Of a stretch of 64,000 nt of DNA, positions 10,974-23,508 are shown one piece after another; the first letter of the stretch is position 1; each line of letters starts with the position of its first letter. This DNA comes from Oopsacas minuta (taxonomy: Eukaryota > Porifera > Hexactinellida > Lyssacinosida > Leucopsacidae). The notes under the pieces are model-generated. The model did no database searches, was not told the DNA's origin, and saw nothing but the letters and a program-made list of their open reading frames with translations. A program made the position numbers and the translations under genes. Where the stretch lies: NCBI GenBank assembly GCA_024704765.1, contig JAKMXF010000133.1, positions 558,001 to 622,000 of the forward strand, read 5' to 3'.

Positions 10974-12016
10974 ATAAATAACTGATAAACGACTAGTTCA
11001 TATACGTTCTTCCTGTTTAACTCCTCATTTACTCTACTAGAATTTTAGCTTTATCGTCCAAATCCTACACCTATTTTTATTAATATTTATCCCTTCTGTA
11101 TTTACTCATGAACTGTTCCCAACTTTGTGTTTTTTCTATATTTTGTGTTGCTGTAAGGAAACTTAATATGTTTCATACTCAAGTTATGGTTATTAAAATA
11201 ACTATACACATTTCGTTATCTATTCAGGATATTCTGTAGTTTATCTGTGCGGCTCTCAAGTTTATGAGGTTTAACGCACATGCTGTAACACAAATTACTG
11301 ACTGGGATCACTGTGATGGGATATATCTCACTTCATCTGTATATGTTCTAGGCCGTAACTACCAAATTGCCTGCCTCCTCGCTTTTTCGGGCGTTACCTC
11401 ATCTCCCTATTGTAATCGCCATCATATTGAGGAAAATATCCATCCTTGACTCCTCGGGTCTGTGATCTCTAGTTACGTCCCAGATCTATTACGTAACTCC
11501 CTAAAATTTGTAGTTTTAAAATGTAAGCGATATGAATTTTAGCAATATTCAGTGATTCACAGAATAGGCTCGTTATATCTGTGTTAGGCTAGCACATGAC
11601 TATACATATCAATCATGATCATGCTTGCTATAATAACTTAATTATAAAGCAAAACGGATACTGATTGTCCACCTCACATTATTTGAGGTTTTAAGACAAT
11701 TTTTTGCAAGAATACAACAAACTTTCAATATCTCGTGTTCAGGAAATAGACAATATTGAACTTCATAATGTCAATTTCTAATCAGTTCATACAAATAATA
11801 GGAAATCACCCTACGTACTATCGACAGAGACTCAATTTGGTTGTTAAAACAACTAAACAATCGTGCAATGCTCATGGTCTTGATAATATACCATATATGT
11901 TTCCTACTCATGATCATGCGATGTGACCTGATGATCTTATGTCAATATGTCCGTCCTAGAATATATAGTTGGTAAAATAATGTATATTATTATTTACGTT
12001 ACAAGTGAGTTTAGAT
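10974..12016. other. spacer between the SPTLC2 copies
   Basis: About 1.04 kb, AT-rich; no gene seen. The CCTGATGAT word shared with the copy-a upstream region is at 11927-11935. An AG at 12013-12014 lies two bases before the copy-b ATG. Confidence 0.4.
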
Positions 12017-14248
12017 ATGGAGAAGGTAAGGAGTAACAGTAATCCCAATGTCAAGAAGAGCAATGAACCGATAAAGATTGTGAAGGCAGAAGAATTGAAA
12101 ATCAGACAACTAAAAATGAGATCCAACTATTATACAATGTTCATGACGTTGCTCAACTTTTTCCTTGTATTTGCTGCAGGTCATTTCCGTGATTTCCTTC
12201 GGTTACTTGGCTATCTAAAGTGTGATACCAAGTTTGATAGCAAAAAGAATATCGCAGCTAAAATTCAACCAATAGTTGATGGATTCACTGCGTTTTACAT
12301 ACGCCATATAGCGATTTATGCTCACGACACTATGTGTCGGCCATTGTGTTCCACTCCTAGTGCAGAAATAGAAATCTGTGAGAGAAAAAGGCAAACTCAG
12401 TTTCATTCTACATATAAACAAACTGGGAGAATTTTAAAGTCACTCAATTTCGCATCTTATAATTATTTGGGTAAGTTACTTGCTACTATAACCTTACTAT
12501 ATGATAACTATTTCTGTGTTACCAATAGTGATTGTTACATTATTCTTATAACAAACTTTACCAATGTTTTCTAATGTAGGATTTGCTCAGAATAGAGGGC
12601 CTTGTGCAGAGGCATCGAAATCCGCAGTTGAGAAGTATGGAATAGGCATGGGATCTACAAGATCAGAAGTAGGGTCTATACAGCTACACACAGATTTGGA
12701 GAATCTTATAGCAGAATTCCTAGGAAAGGAAGATGCTATAACCTTCGGTATGGGGTTTATAACAAATGCTGGTAATATTCCAGCTATTCTAGGAAAAGGA
12801 TGTCTGTTGATGAGTGATGAATTGAATCATGCATCTATCATCTTGGGAAGTAAGCTAGGTGGAGTAAAAGTTCAAACTTTCAATCACAACGATATGGTGG
12901 ATTTTGAAAAGAAACTACGAAAAGTAAGTTTGTAATACATGTACTTATTTATTGTAATATAATTATACTAATAATACACTGCACTATCAGCACTTATCCG
13001 GCATTTTTACTGTGTCAACTAATACTATTTCATAATGCCTCAGTTCTAAAATGGTTGACGTAGTACTGCTATTCTATTGGTCAATACGTTCTATTAAATA
13101 TATATATATATACACACACTGATTTATCATATGATTAATCATATTTTCACACCTTTTTGGTGAACAATTCTAAATTATCCTAGAGTTAGCTTCAACTTGT
13201 TAAATAGGGGTAAACAGGGACGTAGAATTCGATTTTGACATTTTAACATAATAACAAAATTAGTAAAATTCAATTTATCTTTCTTTGTTAAAATGGATAT
13301 TTAGCGGAATAATATAGTTTCAATAATACACTAAAATTAATTTGGAGAATTTAAGTCAACACAGACTACGGAGATTTGAGATTTTTCAACATATATCATC
13401 GTTGCACACATGAGGTTGGTGTTTATCCGTTCCTATACTTATAGGCTGTAATAGAAGGTCAACCTAAAACAAGAAGGCCTTGGAAGAAGATAATAGTAAT
13501 AGTAGAAGGAATATACAGCATGGAAGGTACTATATCCTATATTCCTTCCTTAATAGCTCTGAAACAGAAATACAAGTTCTACATCTGGCTAGATGAGGCA
13601 CATAGCATTGGAGCAATGGGTCCTACAGGTAGAGGTGTGGTTGAGTACTGGGGCAGCGATGCAAACGAGATCGACATAATGATGGGCACGTTCTCTAAGA
13701 GCTTTGGAGCACATGGTGGTTATATCGCTTCTACCAAAGCTGTAGTGTCTCACATCCGTAGACAAACTCACACTAACTATGCATCTGCAATGACTCCCGG
13801 AGTAGCTATGCAGATATACTCAAGTCTGAGGATAATAATGGGTAGAGATGATAGATATCCTAATGACGGTCAGAGACGTATACGACAGCTGGCAGAGAAT
13901 ACTCGATATTTCCGTACTGAGCTCTATAAGAGAGGCTACGTCGTTGCCGGTGGAGATCATTCTCCTGTAGTACCAGTTTTATTAAACTACCCTGGGAAAG
14001 TAACCATCGCTTCTAGGTATATGCTTCTCAATGGAATCGCTATCACCATTGCCGCTCTCCCTGCAGTCCCAATAACCGAGTCAAGAATTCGCTTTTGTCT
14101 GTCGGCTAGCCATACAAGAGAAATGCTGGACTATTGTATAGAGAAACTTGATGAAGTGAATAGTATACTAAGTTTCAATTACTTCTCAAAGAATCCTATA
14201 CCTCCCATGCCTTATCCTCCACCTTTTGAGATAGTACAAAAGTGTTAA
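12017..14248 (+). CDS. SPTLC2: Serine palmitoyltransferase, SPTLC2 type, copy b
   Basis: Three exons: 12017-12470, 12580-12923 and 13445-14248. The introns are 109 and 521 nt, at the same positions and phases (1, 0) as copy a, giving 533 aa. The start is the ATG at 12017 (MEKVRS); the frame opens 12 bases earlier only with GTG. It keeps every catalytic block of copy a, including LDEAHS and the PLP lysine in GTFSKSFGAHGG (about 351). N-terminus and last 110 residues are well diverged from copy a (for example YVVAGGDHSPVVPVL against LVVYGADDSPIVPLI), while the middle of exon 3 is identical in DNA. The two could have different acyl-CoA preference or expression. That is inference, because only the conserved core is converted. 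Confidence 0.92.
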
Positions 14249-15848
<1,600 letters not shown>

Positions 15849-17093
15849 CTAGCAAACAGTTCTTAAACTTTGTTCAGTAGTTCACTCTTAGTATAACTGT
15901 ATGTGCTATCTTTCATTTATATCATTATAACATATATTAAACCTTTCTATAACTACGTTCTATTTCTATTTCGTGGGGTAATATGGGAGATTGTATTGAA
16001 TGAAGAAAATACTGGTACATAGTACATACCCTATTTACGTATGGATTACCGAAAGCTGGACCTTTTGTATTTTTGTTACGTTTTTTACGGATGACCAAAT
16101 GGAGAACTGTTCACTGTTGCCAAAATCTGACAGTCGCATGTATACTACCCATTCTCATGACTTAATCTATACGTATTTTAATTCATTAACATTATTTGTA
16201 TGTGAGTTAGAACAAATGCATAGAAGTATGCATTACTAATAATCATCATTTTAAACCTACAAGCCATATGGATAATTGGTCAGACACGATTTCGTTGTGC
16301 GTTGGCTCAAACTTAATAATTATTTCATGGTTGAGTCCATCTTTATATATGATACCATATTTAGCCATTAATATTAATGTAATTTGTTGTAGCTTCATTG
16401 TATGTATAAAAGACTAAATAAACTAATGCGAAAATATAATAAATGGTTACAATACTTCATAATGTTAATTATGTCCAATATTTTTCATTTCAATTCATGT
16501 ATAAAGTCAGAGTATACACACAAAAGTTACAAATAATATTCGTATAATTAACAGTTTATATTGTTACATTAATCCTAGATTATGTTTGTATGTTTAAAGT
16601 TGTCAACTTTTGTACAAATCAATATCTATCCGTGAGATTTATAAGATCAGCTGAATTTAGCTAATTTTGAAGTGATATAGATGGCTAATACAAAATCTAC
16701 CCACCTTATAATGGCGTTCATTTGGTTATGAATAACTGTAAAACTTCAATTTTCAAGGAAATTTAAAGTGAGATTGTTTATAAATGCGTGACCCTCACTT
16801 CCGTGAGACTTGATAACTATGAGTATTGTACCATACGGTCATGGCACTACAATAAATATTTTACACATCCAATATCGAGGGTTGGAGATAGCGGATAGAA
16901 ACAGTAATTTGAATGCGATTTGGCCTGATCACACTCATATATATTGAATTCATACTCGTAATATTCGGTTCCATCTTTCTTAGCTGGTAGAAATGGGAAG
17001 AATATATCAAATATGATTGTCTATAAAATCACATATACGTACAAGGAATTAAATAATCTTATCTAAAACTAATTTATAGTCAGCTCCCGTAGA
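15849..17093. other. spacer polyubiquitin-JUN
   Basis: About 1.25 kb, AT-rich. It contains a 79-codon frame (16000-16239) with no recognisable features that I do not call. Probably the 3' flank of polyubiquitin and promoter of the bZIP gene. Confidence 0.4.
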
Positions 17094-17780
17094 ATGGAAA
17101 CGAATGCCAACGTAGATGTAGTTAAATCAGAGCTACATAATACAAAGGCCGCGTTATCTATTGTACCAAATGGAGGAGGTGAGTTCCAAAATAACAACTC
17201 AAACACTGAGTATATTACGAAAGAGCAGGAAAGTTATGCTAAAGGATTTGATGAAGCTCTACAGAGTATTCATTTTAAAGAACAATTCCAATTATCTGAC
17301 CCCACAAATGCAGCTCCATCTCTCCAAAATGATTATTTTTCATCCGATTTTTTCAAACAAAATAGCACAACTCCAAATTTTGATAATTTACAAACATTAT
17401 TCCAAGGAGCTAAAAACTCAATTGCTCGCTCCAAATCATATGGTTATATAAGTCCTTATGGAGAAGATATGAATAGTCAAGATCCTCTTTCGATATATCC
17501 AAACTATGATCCTATACCCAACTTCCCTCCCTTCCATTTTATCACAGATATGGAAGAGCAAGAACATCTAAAACGAGAAAGAAAGCGAATTAGGAACAGG
17601 CTAGCTGCTTCAAAATGTCGTAAGAAAAGACTCGAGAGAGAAGCTAGATTAGAAGAAAATGTAAAATCCATAGAGGACGATTTCTTAGAATTGAAAAACC
17701 GTAAATTAATATTGGAAAAAGAGGTATTAGAACTGAAAAACACAATTCAATCTCACAGTCAAGAAGGCTGCAATGTTTAA
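17094..17780 (+). CDS. JUN: Jun-like bZIP transcription factor
   Basis: 228 aa, one exon (human JUN 331, also intronless). The basic region is at 161-181, RERKRIRNRLAASKCRKKRL, with the AP-1 signature N168..A171A172..C175R176. A leucine zipper follows with heptad positions L186, I193, L200, L207 and L214. Just before the basic region, ITDMEEQEHLKRERKR copies the Jun phrase 'PIDMESQERIKAERKR'. An earlier block, TKEQESYAKGFDEALQSIH (42-60), matches the Jun EQEGFAEGFV.AL segment. A C-terminal GC.V recalls the Jun end. It should bind TRE/AP-1 sites as a homodimer or with a Fos-like partner. The N-terminal activation region is short, with no obvious JNK docking site. Confidence 0.9.
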   Translation: METNANVDVVKSELHNTKAALSIVPNGGGEFQNNNSNTEYITKEQESYAKGFDEALQSIHFKEQFQLSDPTNAAPSLQNDYFSSDFFKQNSTTPNFDNLQTLFQGAKNSIARSKSYGYISPYGEDMNSQDPLSIYPNYDPIPNFPPFHFITDMEEQEHLKRERKRIRNRLAASKCRKKRLEREARLEENVKSIEDDFLELKNRKLILEKEVLELKNTIQSHSQEGCNV

Positions 17781-18513
17781 AACCTCACACAATTCAGCAA
17801 ATCCTTCCTATTAAATACATTAATATCTTTACAATAATTTAATTCTGGCAATAATTCAGGAATGTATTTTCACTTTATATCACTTGTCATTCTCCTCATA
17901 TTGATATTCATGCTGTCTACTTCATTTTACTAAATTTATTATAAACAGTGCTGTAACATATTTTCTATAATATTTGCCTAATAATATAGTCAAACTTTGG
18001 TTATAACAAAGTGATTCTTTCCCCCCCCTAGAGCGTGAAAGTAACTGATTTTATAACCAGGGAGAATGGAGTAATGAGTCTTCAGCGAGTCATTCATTTC
18101 AATGATTTGTGAAAAGCGCAAGCACTTCGTTATAACTAGAGTTTACTCTATACTTACATGAATTCAATACTAAAGATATTTTGTGAATTTGCGATTTCGG
18201 TTACATGTATCTATCGAATTAAACACTCATAGCTTTGATTATGGACTGTTGTGGTTGAGTTAGTGACTATAATATTCGTCCGTTCAATAGCTTAGACAAT
18301 TATATGTTGAATGGCAGAATCTTTTCTAGCCTTTTCTACCCAATTAAGCAGTATCCCTAATTAATTAACCGATTGAGCTCTATAGCCTACTTCAAAATAA
18401 GAGAGTTATCTTAACTAGTGTAAGATAATTGTTTTATTCCAATAATTTCTATAACAGCCCTCGATATTATATAATCAAATTATTAATAGCACTATAGTAA
18501 ATTGTAGATTGTG
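17781..18513. other. spacer JUN-golgin
   Basis: About 730 bases. It holds a C8 run at 18021-18029 and a palindromic transposon-like element (17987-18148, listed separately). No gene is seen. Confidence 0.45.
17987..18148. mobile_element. pogo/Tc1-like MITE, degraded (about 160 bp)
   Basis: The left end (..AGTCAAACTTTGGTTATAAC) and right end (GTTATAACTAGAGTTTACTC then TA) are inverted relatives of each other and of the ends of the element at 52732-52886. The TA target on the right is clear, the left one is less sure. Too short to code. Confidence 0.5.
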
Positions 18514-21500
18514 ATGAGCTGGTTAGCAGGGAGTAGTCTGTCAAGTATTAGGTCTCAGTTGTCAGAACTGACACGTGATGTCATCAATGAGACAGATGCA
18601 GACAGAGAGTCTTTAGAATCAGATTTTGAGCTAGCGAAGAGTAGGTTAGCAGAGTTAGAAGTTCTGAGGGAAAGTCAGAAGTCTGAAATACAGAATCTAA
18701 TGCTTAACAATCTTAACATGCAAGATAGAGCGGAGGCAGCTGAACTACAGGTAAGTTCATACCATCAGTGGCGGAACTAGGACTTTTTTTCCCCGGGCAC
18801 AACGCAACATCCAACAACCCATAAATTGAATTAAACTAACCCATTGCGTATAATGACGCTCAATATTAACATAAGGTGACACGGTCTGATTTTTGTTAAA
18901 AATATCGAATTAAGAATAATCTAGTATAAGAATTACACCTATATCAGATCTTAGCAACTCAGGGACAATTTTCATTTACCGGGGCCCCTACCTGGGCACA
19001 GGCCGGGTAGGCTCGTGTGTAGTTCCGCCACTGCATACCATATCCTTGTTGAGTTTCACCTCCAAAAGAGTCAATGTTATTAAATTCTGACTTCCAGGAA
19101 TCCTCCGGTCCGGCACTGCCCGGATAAGAGAGTTTTGAGGGTATATTGTATGATTTATGACGTATGCAACTAGGCTGCTACTGTGAGTAAAGAGTTCAGG
19201 AATGTAATAGTATCTCTGCAAGAAGAGCTAAAAGGAGTTACACTAGAGAATCATTCTCTCAAGGAGTATATGCGAGAACAGAATAACTCTAATAATCAAG
19301 ATGAAGACTCTATGAATGAGAGAGATTTAAAGAAGCAGGTTAGAGTATTCTATTCATACTATACAGCAGGGTTTCTCAACCTGTGAATATGTGACCACCA
19401 AACTTGGCCACACTGGGACCACAAATATTTTTATATGAATTTTGGTCAAGTTGAAGCTCCATGATCAAACAGGTCGAGCTGTGTGTGGCCATAGCCGCTG
19501 AGAGTTTGCTCTGTAATTTGCTAATACAAATTTATAGAATACGTATGTTATTATTCTTTTGTTAGATATCAGAGCTTAAAGAAGAGCTATCCAGACAGAA
19601 GCTGCAACACAGAGAAGAAGTAAACAAATCTGATAACAATGATAACAAACATACATATAGTGAAAAGGGTACTACCTCTCTACATTTGGAGAGAGGGAGA
19701 GGAGATGGAGTGGATTATGAGAATAATACGTTATCTACTGATAACACCATGGATACAGAAGTTATACAATATAGAACTGATAACGACCAACAGACAGAGG
19801 TATAACTTGCACGATTTGTCTACACAAAAAATTTCCTTTTTGTCAACATTTTCAAAACAAATATTATTTTATTAGGAACAATTAGAATATGATACTAGCA
19901 ATACTACTGCTGTAAATGATACAATATCTTGTCAGAGATTAGAGATAAAATTAGCTAAGGAGAGAGCACATAAAGAGAGATTACTCACACATCTAGAAGA
20001 GGTATCAGCTGACCATGATAAAGAGCTTATAAGGTGAAATAATTTGTTCAAATAATTCGGGATAACTATCTTAATAACAAGTTCTATTTGCTAATATATC
20101 TTATAGTTTGCTCGAAAAGATTTCTTCCTTGAATGAAGAGATACAAGAATTGAAGATGAGATTATCAAGTCAGAAAGATGAAGATACACACACAGATAAG
20201 AAATACAAAACAGTACACACACAGACTCTACCTATATCAGTAAATAACAACATTGATAAAACAAATAACAACAAGTTATCTGATGGTAGATTAATAGAAG
20301 AGGATAGCAAATGGCTTCAAGATGAGGTAATATATTAATTTGATGTATAATTTTTTAATAGTGTTTGCATTTGATCAGATTTGTATTAAAATAATTATTA
20401 CATACAAAGCATATTTGATCATTTATAATAATGGTCATGGTAACGATCTATTAATGGCTTAATTTTATCTGCGACGTTATCAGTTCTCTTCCTTGTGATT
20501 ACAGCCGTTACTATCTGACTACATTTGACTCTACACAGTCCCAATAACGTGTCCATTATTAGCAAGCTGTAGAGTAGGATAGACATCCCTTGATATATCA
20601 TGAAGGATATACCAGCAATTAATTCAATGTATGGGGATAGGATCGTATAATATGTTAAGATATTCTGTGGTATGTGTAGCTGTATTACATTAGCAGTTAT
20701 ATAAGAGAAATAACACGGATATTGAATTAATATTTCCAAAGCAAGTCCCCAGTCTGTGAAGAATACAGCTATTACCTTGCTAATGAGTAGAATTAGGAGA
20801 ATTATATTAGAAGTGAGGAATTGTTTGAGAATCAGATTTTTGTAATTATACACTATCATACTCCCATGGTGTTTTTCTTCATCTCTCATGCCTTTCAAAA
20901 CTCGGTAAAATCTTATTGAATAAACGACGTAACGCTTAATATCGTATATAAGATAAAACTTCGCCAGAAACCAAAAACAAATCACTGAAGTTTCAAAAAT
21001 ACTACTCACGATGAAAATGAGAATAAACCTGAATAAAATCCATGCTAGTCCTTTTAACACTACCTTTTTGCAGCTACAAGATAAGTAAGATATATACAAC
21101 ATCTCTAGTAACAGATTTATTATAGCGTATAGGATTAAGTGTATTGATTTTGATACACGTATCGGTACATGTATCCACCATCCTGATAAACTTTTGAGGC
21201 TAGTAATCGCTGGTTGAGTGAGAGTACAATTCTCTGTTAGATGATAATCTGTTAGAAACGTACTGTTATAATGTGAATAAGAAATATTGAAAGTAACTGC
21301 AGTGAAACTCTGAAAACCTTCTAAGAAAAGTATGAAAATTAAGAAATAATTGATTTTAGATGTTAGTTTAAAATTTTTGAATAAAGAAACATATTTTGGG
21401 TCTATTGATGTATTTAGTCTTTTACACTGCTTCAGAATATCGATTTGTTTAAGTATAAATATAATTATAACAAGAAAAGTGACAATAGAGAATATGTAGA

Positions 21501-23068
21501 ATGAAATATTCGAAATTTTATTTATTATAGCATTTACACTGTTAACAAACATTGCTTTATCTTCAAATAGATGTTTACAGCCAATAAATCAGTATTTAAA
21601 CTGATAGGATTGTCAATGGTATATTTACGGGATATTATTCAACTCTAGTTAAGTTTCAAAATAAACCAATTGATTAAACTTTAGCAAACCTTTTTAATCA
21701 TATTAAGTCACTTCCTATTGAATTCTCCTCAAATTACTGTTGTGGCAATAAAATGAAAGCAGAATATTACATGACATTATAAGATAAATGGGTAATGCCC
21801 ATAATTTATATCATAGCAAAGTTTGCTATAATAAGTTCTCCCAAGGGAGGTATAAGATTATAAATACATAACAATTGTAAGGTAATGAATCATAGCTAGT
21901 TAATAATAGAGATACCATCAACTCCAGTTATTCGAAGTAATTATCGCGGTCCCTTGAACGATAACGGGAGTTTTCTGTAATGAATATACGTAAGAATATA
22001 TTTTGAATTATTTTACTCTTCGAGGTTAAGAAGCTATCAACACAGCTCCGCTCCACGAATCTCCAGATAGAGTCTCTAACCAGAGAGAGGGAGACTAAAC
22101 AGAGAGTGTTAGAGAATCTCCAGCTAACTGTAAGACAGCTAGAGAGAGAGAATGACTCTCTACGCTCTCAATCTGTTAATACGTGGAGAGAACAGGTACA
22201 GACTTATCAAAAAGAGTCTGAGAGGTTGAACAGAGAATTGAATCAGCTGAGAGGAAGATGTGAGTTGTTAGAGAAAGAGAAAAGTCAACAGCTGACAGCT
22301 AGTGACGTGTACTCAGCTGTTACAGCAGGTGGGAGAGAGATGAGTGGTCCACAAGAATACCTTGAAGCTGAGCTTCTTAGGCTCAAAGGAGAATTACACA
22401 GGTTTGTATATCATAAAATGATACAGTGGATGCCGATTATAAGAACACCGGATATAAGCCCATCCTCTGGAAACCGGTTCACATATATTCCTGTATATTT
22501 ATCCGGTTATAAGAACATGTATTGCTACTCCCAATGGGGTTCTTATAACCGGCATCTTCTGTATTACATAATTATACACAAATTCATAAAGCTATTGTTT
22601 GATTAGCTTGCTTGACATATACGTACATTATCCTCCATTAGGTTAGTTCTGGAGAAGAATGGTATGGTTAATAGAGAGCAAACTCGTGTGTTACTACTAG
22701 ACTACCTAAACTCTCCATCTTCATCTACTATGCTACAAAGATTGTCTGAACACCTAGCATTGAGTAGAGAAGGCATAGAGATTATCAGTAGAATAACACT
22801 AAGAGAAGCTAAGCAGATTAATAATATTGAAACCCTGTCAACAAAAACGAACGTTAAATCATTCTCTCAGTTATTTGTTGAGTTTCTAATGCAAGAATCA
22901 AATCCCCAACTAGCCAATAATATAGTTAAGAAAGAGCCAATTATTCAATCAGCTAAACCTAATTACCCAAGAGATAGAGATGAGAGACCATCACTCGCTG
23001 TAGCTTCTCTAGGCCCTACACCTGCAGAAATATCAAAAGTATTATTAACAGCCCCTTTACAAATGTAA
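18514..23068 (+). CDS. TRIP11: Short golgin with C-terminal GRAB-like domain (TRIP11/GMAP-210-like)
   Basis: Seven exons that join in frame: 18514-18750, 19174-19338, 19566-19799, 19876-20033, 20107-20326, 22025-22401 and 22642-23068; 605 aa. The N-terminus MSWLAGSSLSSIRSQLSELT resembles the GMAP-210 membrane-curvature helix region (SWLGG...LTG). The middle is charged coiled coil. The last exon has a GRAB-like block (NREQTRVLLLDYLNSP, then LSEHLALSREGIEII, about 473-510) and SFSQLFVEFLMQESNP, as in TRIP11. GMAP-210 tethers vesicles at the cis-Golgi through ARF1. The protein is about a third the length of the human one (1979 aa). Introns 1, 2 and 6 hold transposon-like insertions, and intron 5 (20327-22024) hosts a gene on the other strand. 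The exact exon 2 donor (GTTAGA) is weak. Confidence 0.75.
18766..19033. mobile_element. hAT-type non-autonomous element with 8-bp target duplication
   Basis: The ends are perfect 14-bp inverted repeats (CAGTGGCGGAACTA / its complement). The element is flanked on both sides by the same 8 bases CATACCAT (18758-18765 and 19034-19041), the target-site size of hAT transposons. It is 268 bp, without coding sequence, inside golgin intron 1, starting 15 bases after the splice donor. Confidence 0.85.
19367..19513. mobile_element. possible hAT-like fragment
   Basis: Lies in golgin intron 2. The left end CAGGGTTTCTCAACCTGTG resembles common hAT MITE ends, and the right end (..CTGAGAGTTTGCTCTG) is loosely its inverse. 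No clear target duplication, so the call is weak. Confidence 0.3.
20419..21552 (-). CDS. Unrecognised multi-pass membrane protein nested in golgin intron 5
   Basis: 377 aa from ATG (21550-21552) to TGA (20419-20421), no intron. I do not recognise the family. Six or seven hydrophobic helices can be seen at about 14-36, 66-90, 132-158, 166-200 (possibly two), 243-268 and 308-340. A stretch with several possible N-glycosylation sites (NIS, NST, NCT) lies between helices 2 and 3, and a basic tail (TRKRTDNVADKIKPLIDRYH) ends the protein. The layout recalls a seven-helix receptor or transporter, but there is no DRY, NPxxY or similar motif. Composition is very rich in Ile, Leu, Tyr and Phe, in line with the AT-rich DNA. 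A real gene is likely because a 377-codon frame without stop is improbable here by chance. Confidence 0.65.
   Translation of the reverse strand: MFVNSVNAIINKISNISFYIFSIVTFLVIIIFILKQIDILKQCKRLNTSIDPKYVSLFKNFKLTSKINYFLIFILFLEGFQSFTAVTFNISYSHYNSTFLTDYHLTENCTLTQPAITSLKSLSGWWIHVPIRVSKSIHLILYAIINLLLEMLYISYLSCSCKKVVLKGLAWILFRFILIFIVSSIFETSVICFWFLAKFYLIYDIKRYVVYSIRFYRVLKGMRDEEKHHGSMIVYNYKNLILKQFLTSNIILLILLISKVIAVFFTDWGLALEILIQYPCYFSYITANVIQLHIPQNILTYYTILSPYIELIAGISFMIYQGMSILLYSLLIMDTLLGLCRVKCSQIVTAVITRKRTDNVADKIKPLIDRYHDHYYK
21915..21977. mobile_element. 63-bp terminal-repeat-only MITE, copy A
   Basis: In golgin intron 5, flanked by TA on both sides. Arms are related to AACTCC.GTTAT.CGA and its complement; the core GAAGTAATTATCGCGGTC is shared with the copies at 25844 and 48851. 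Confidence 0.6.
22424..22561. mobile_element. 138-bp TA-flanked MITE in golgin intron 6
   Basis: The ends are inverted repeats of about 23 bp (CAGTGGATGCCGATTATAAG against CAGAAGATGCCGGTTATAAG read from the other side), flanked by TA at 22422-22423 and 22562-22563. A diverged copy is at 34731-34854. Confidence 0.75.
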
Positions 23069-23101
23069 TGCTCAATTATATAACCTGAATAGTAGTGTAT
23101 G

Positions 23102-23147
<46 letters not shown>

Positions 23148-23508
23148 GAATTGTTAAAAACCCATCACCAGCTTACAATTGTGTAGTAATTGGATTGAAT
23201 TACAATTAAATAATTACCTCAGCAACCCCGTACTATCTTATAAGGTTTTCCGTTAATAACAATATTGTATAAGTCTTACTGGACTGTAACAGTGATCTGA
23301 ATTCTCTAGAACTGATCTAAATCCCCGATGGTTCTAAGTAGTAGATATACGTAACCAAAATGCGACAATCAACAACCTGAGATTCCTAATAAGTTCGAAA
23401 ACTTTAAACCACATTCATAAGATACATATTAGGCTGTAATTATATTTCATATAAAGAAGTTTATTTATTAGATGAGAATAATATGACACCAACCTAAAAT
23501 ATTTCTCA
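23069..23508. repeat. spacer with (TA)n microsatellite at 23106-23145
   Basis: About 440 bases between the golgin and the PLC-like gene. The only feature is a pure TA run of about 20 units. Confidence 0.8.

Noticed and set aside
16000-16239. 79-codon frame after polyubiquitin
   Set aside because: No recognisable motif, composition like random AT-rich sequence, in the 3' flank of a strong gene.
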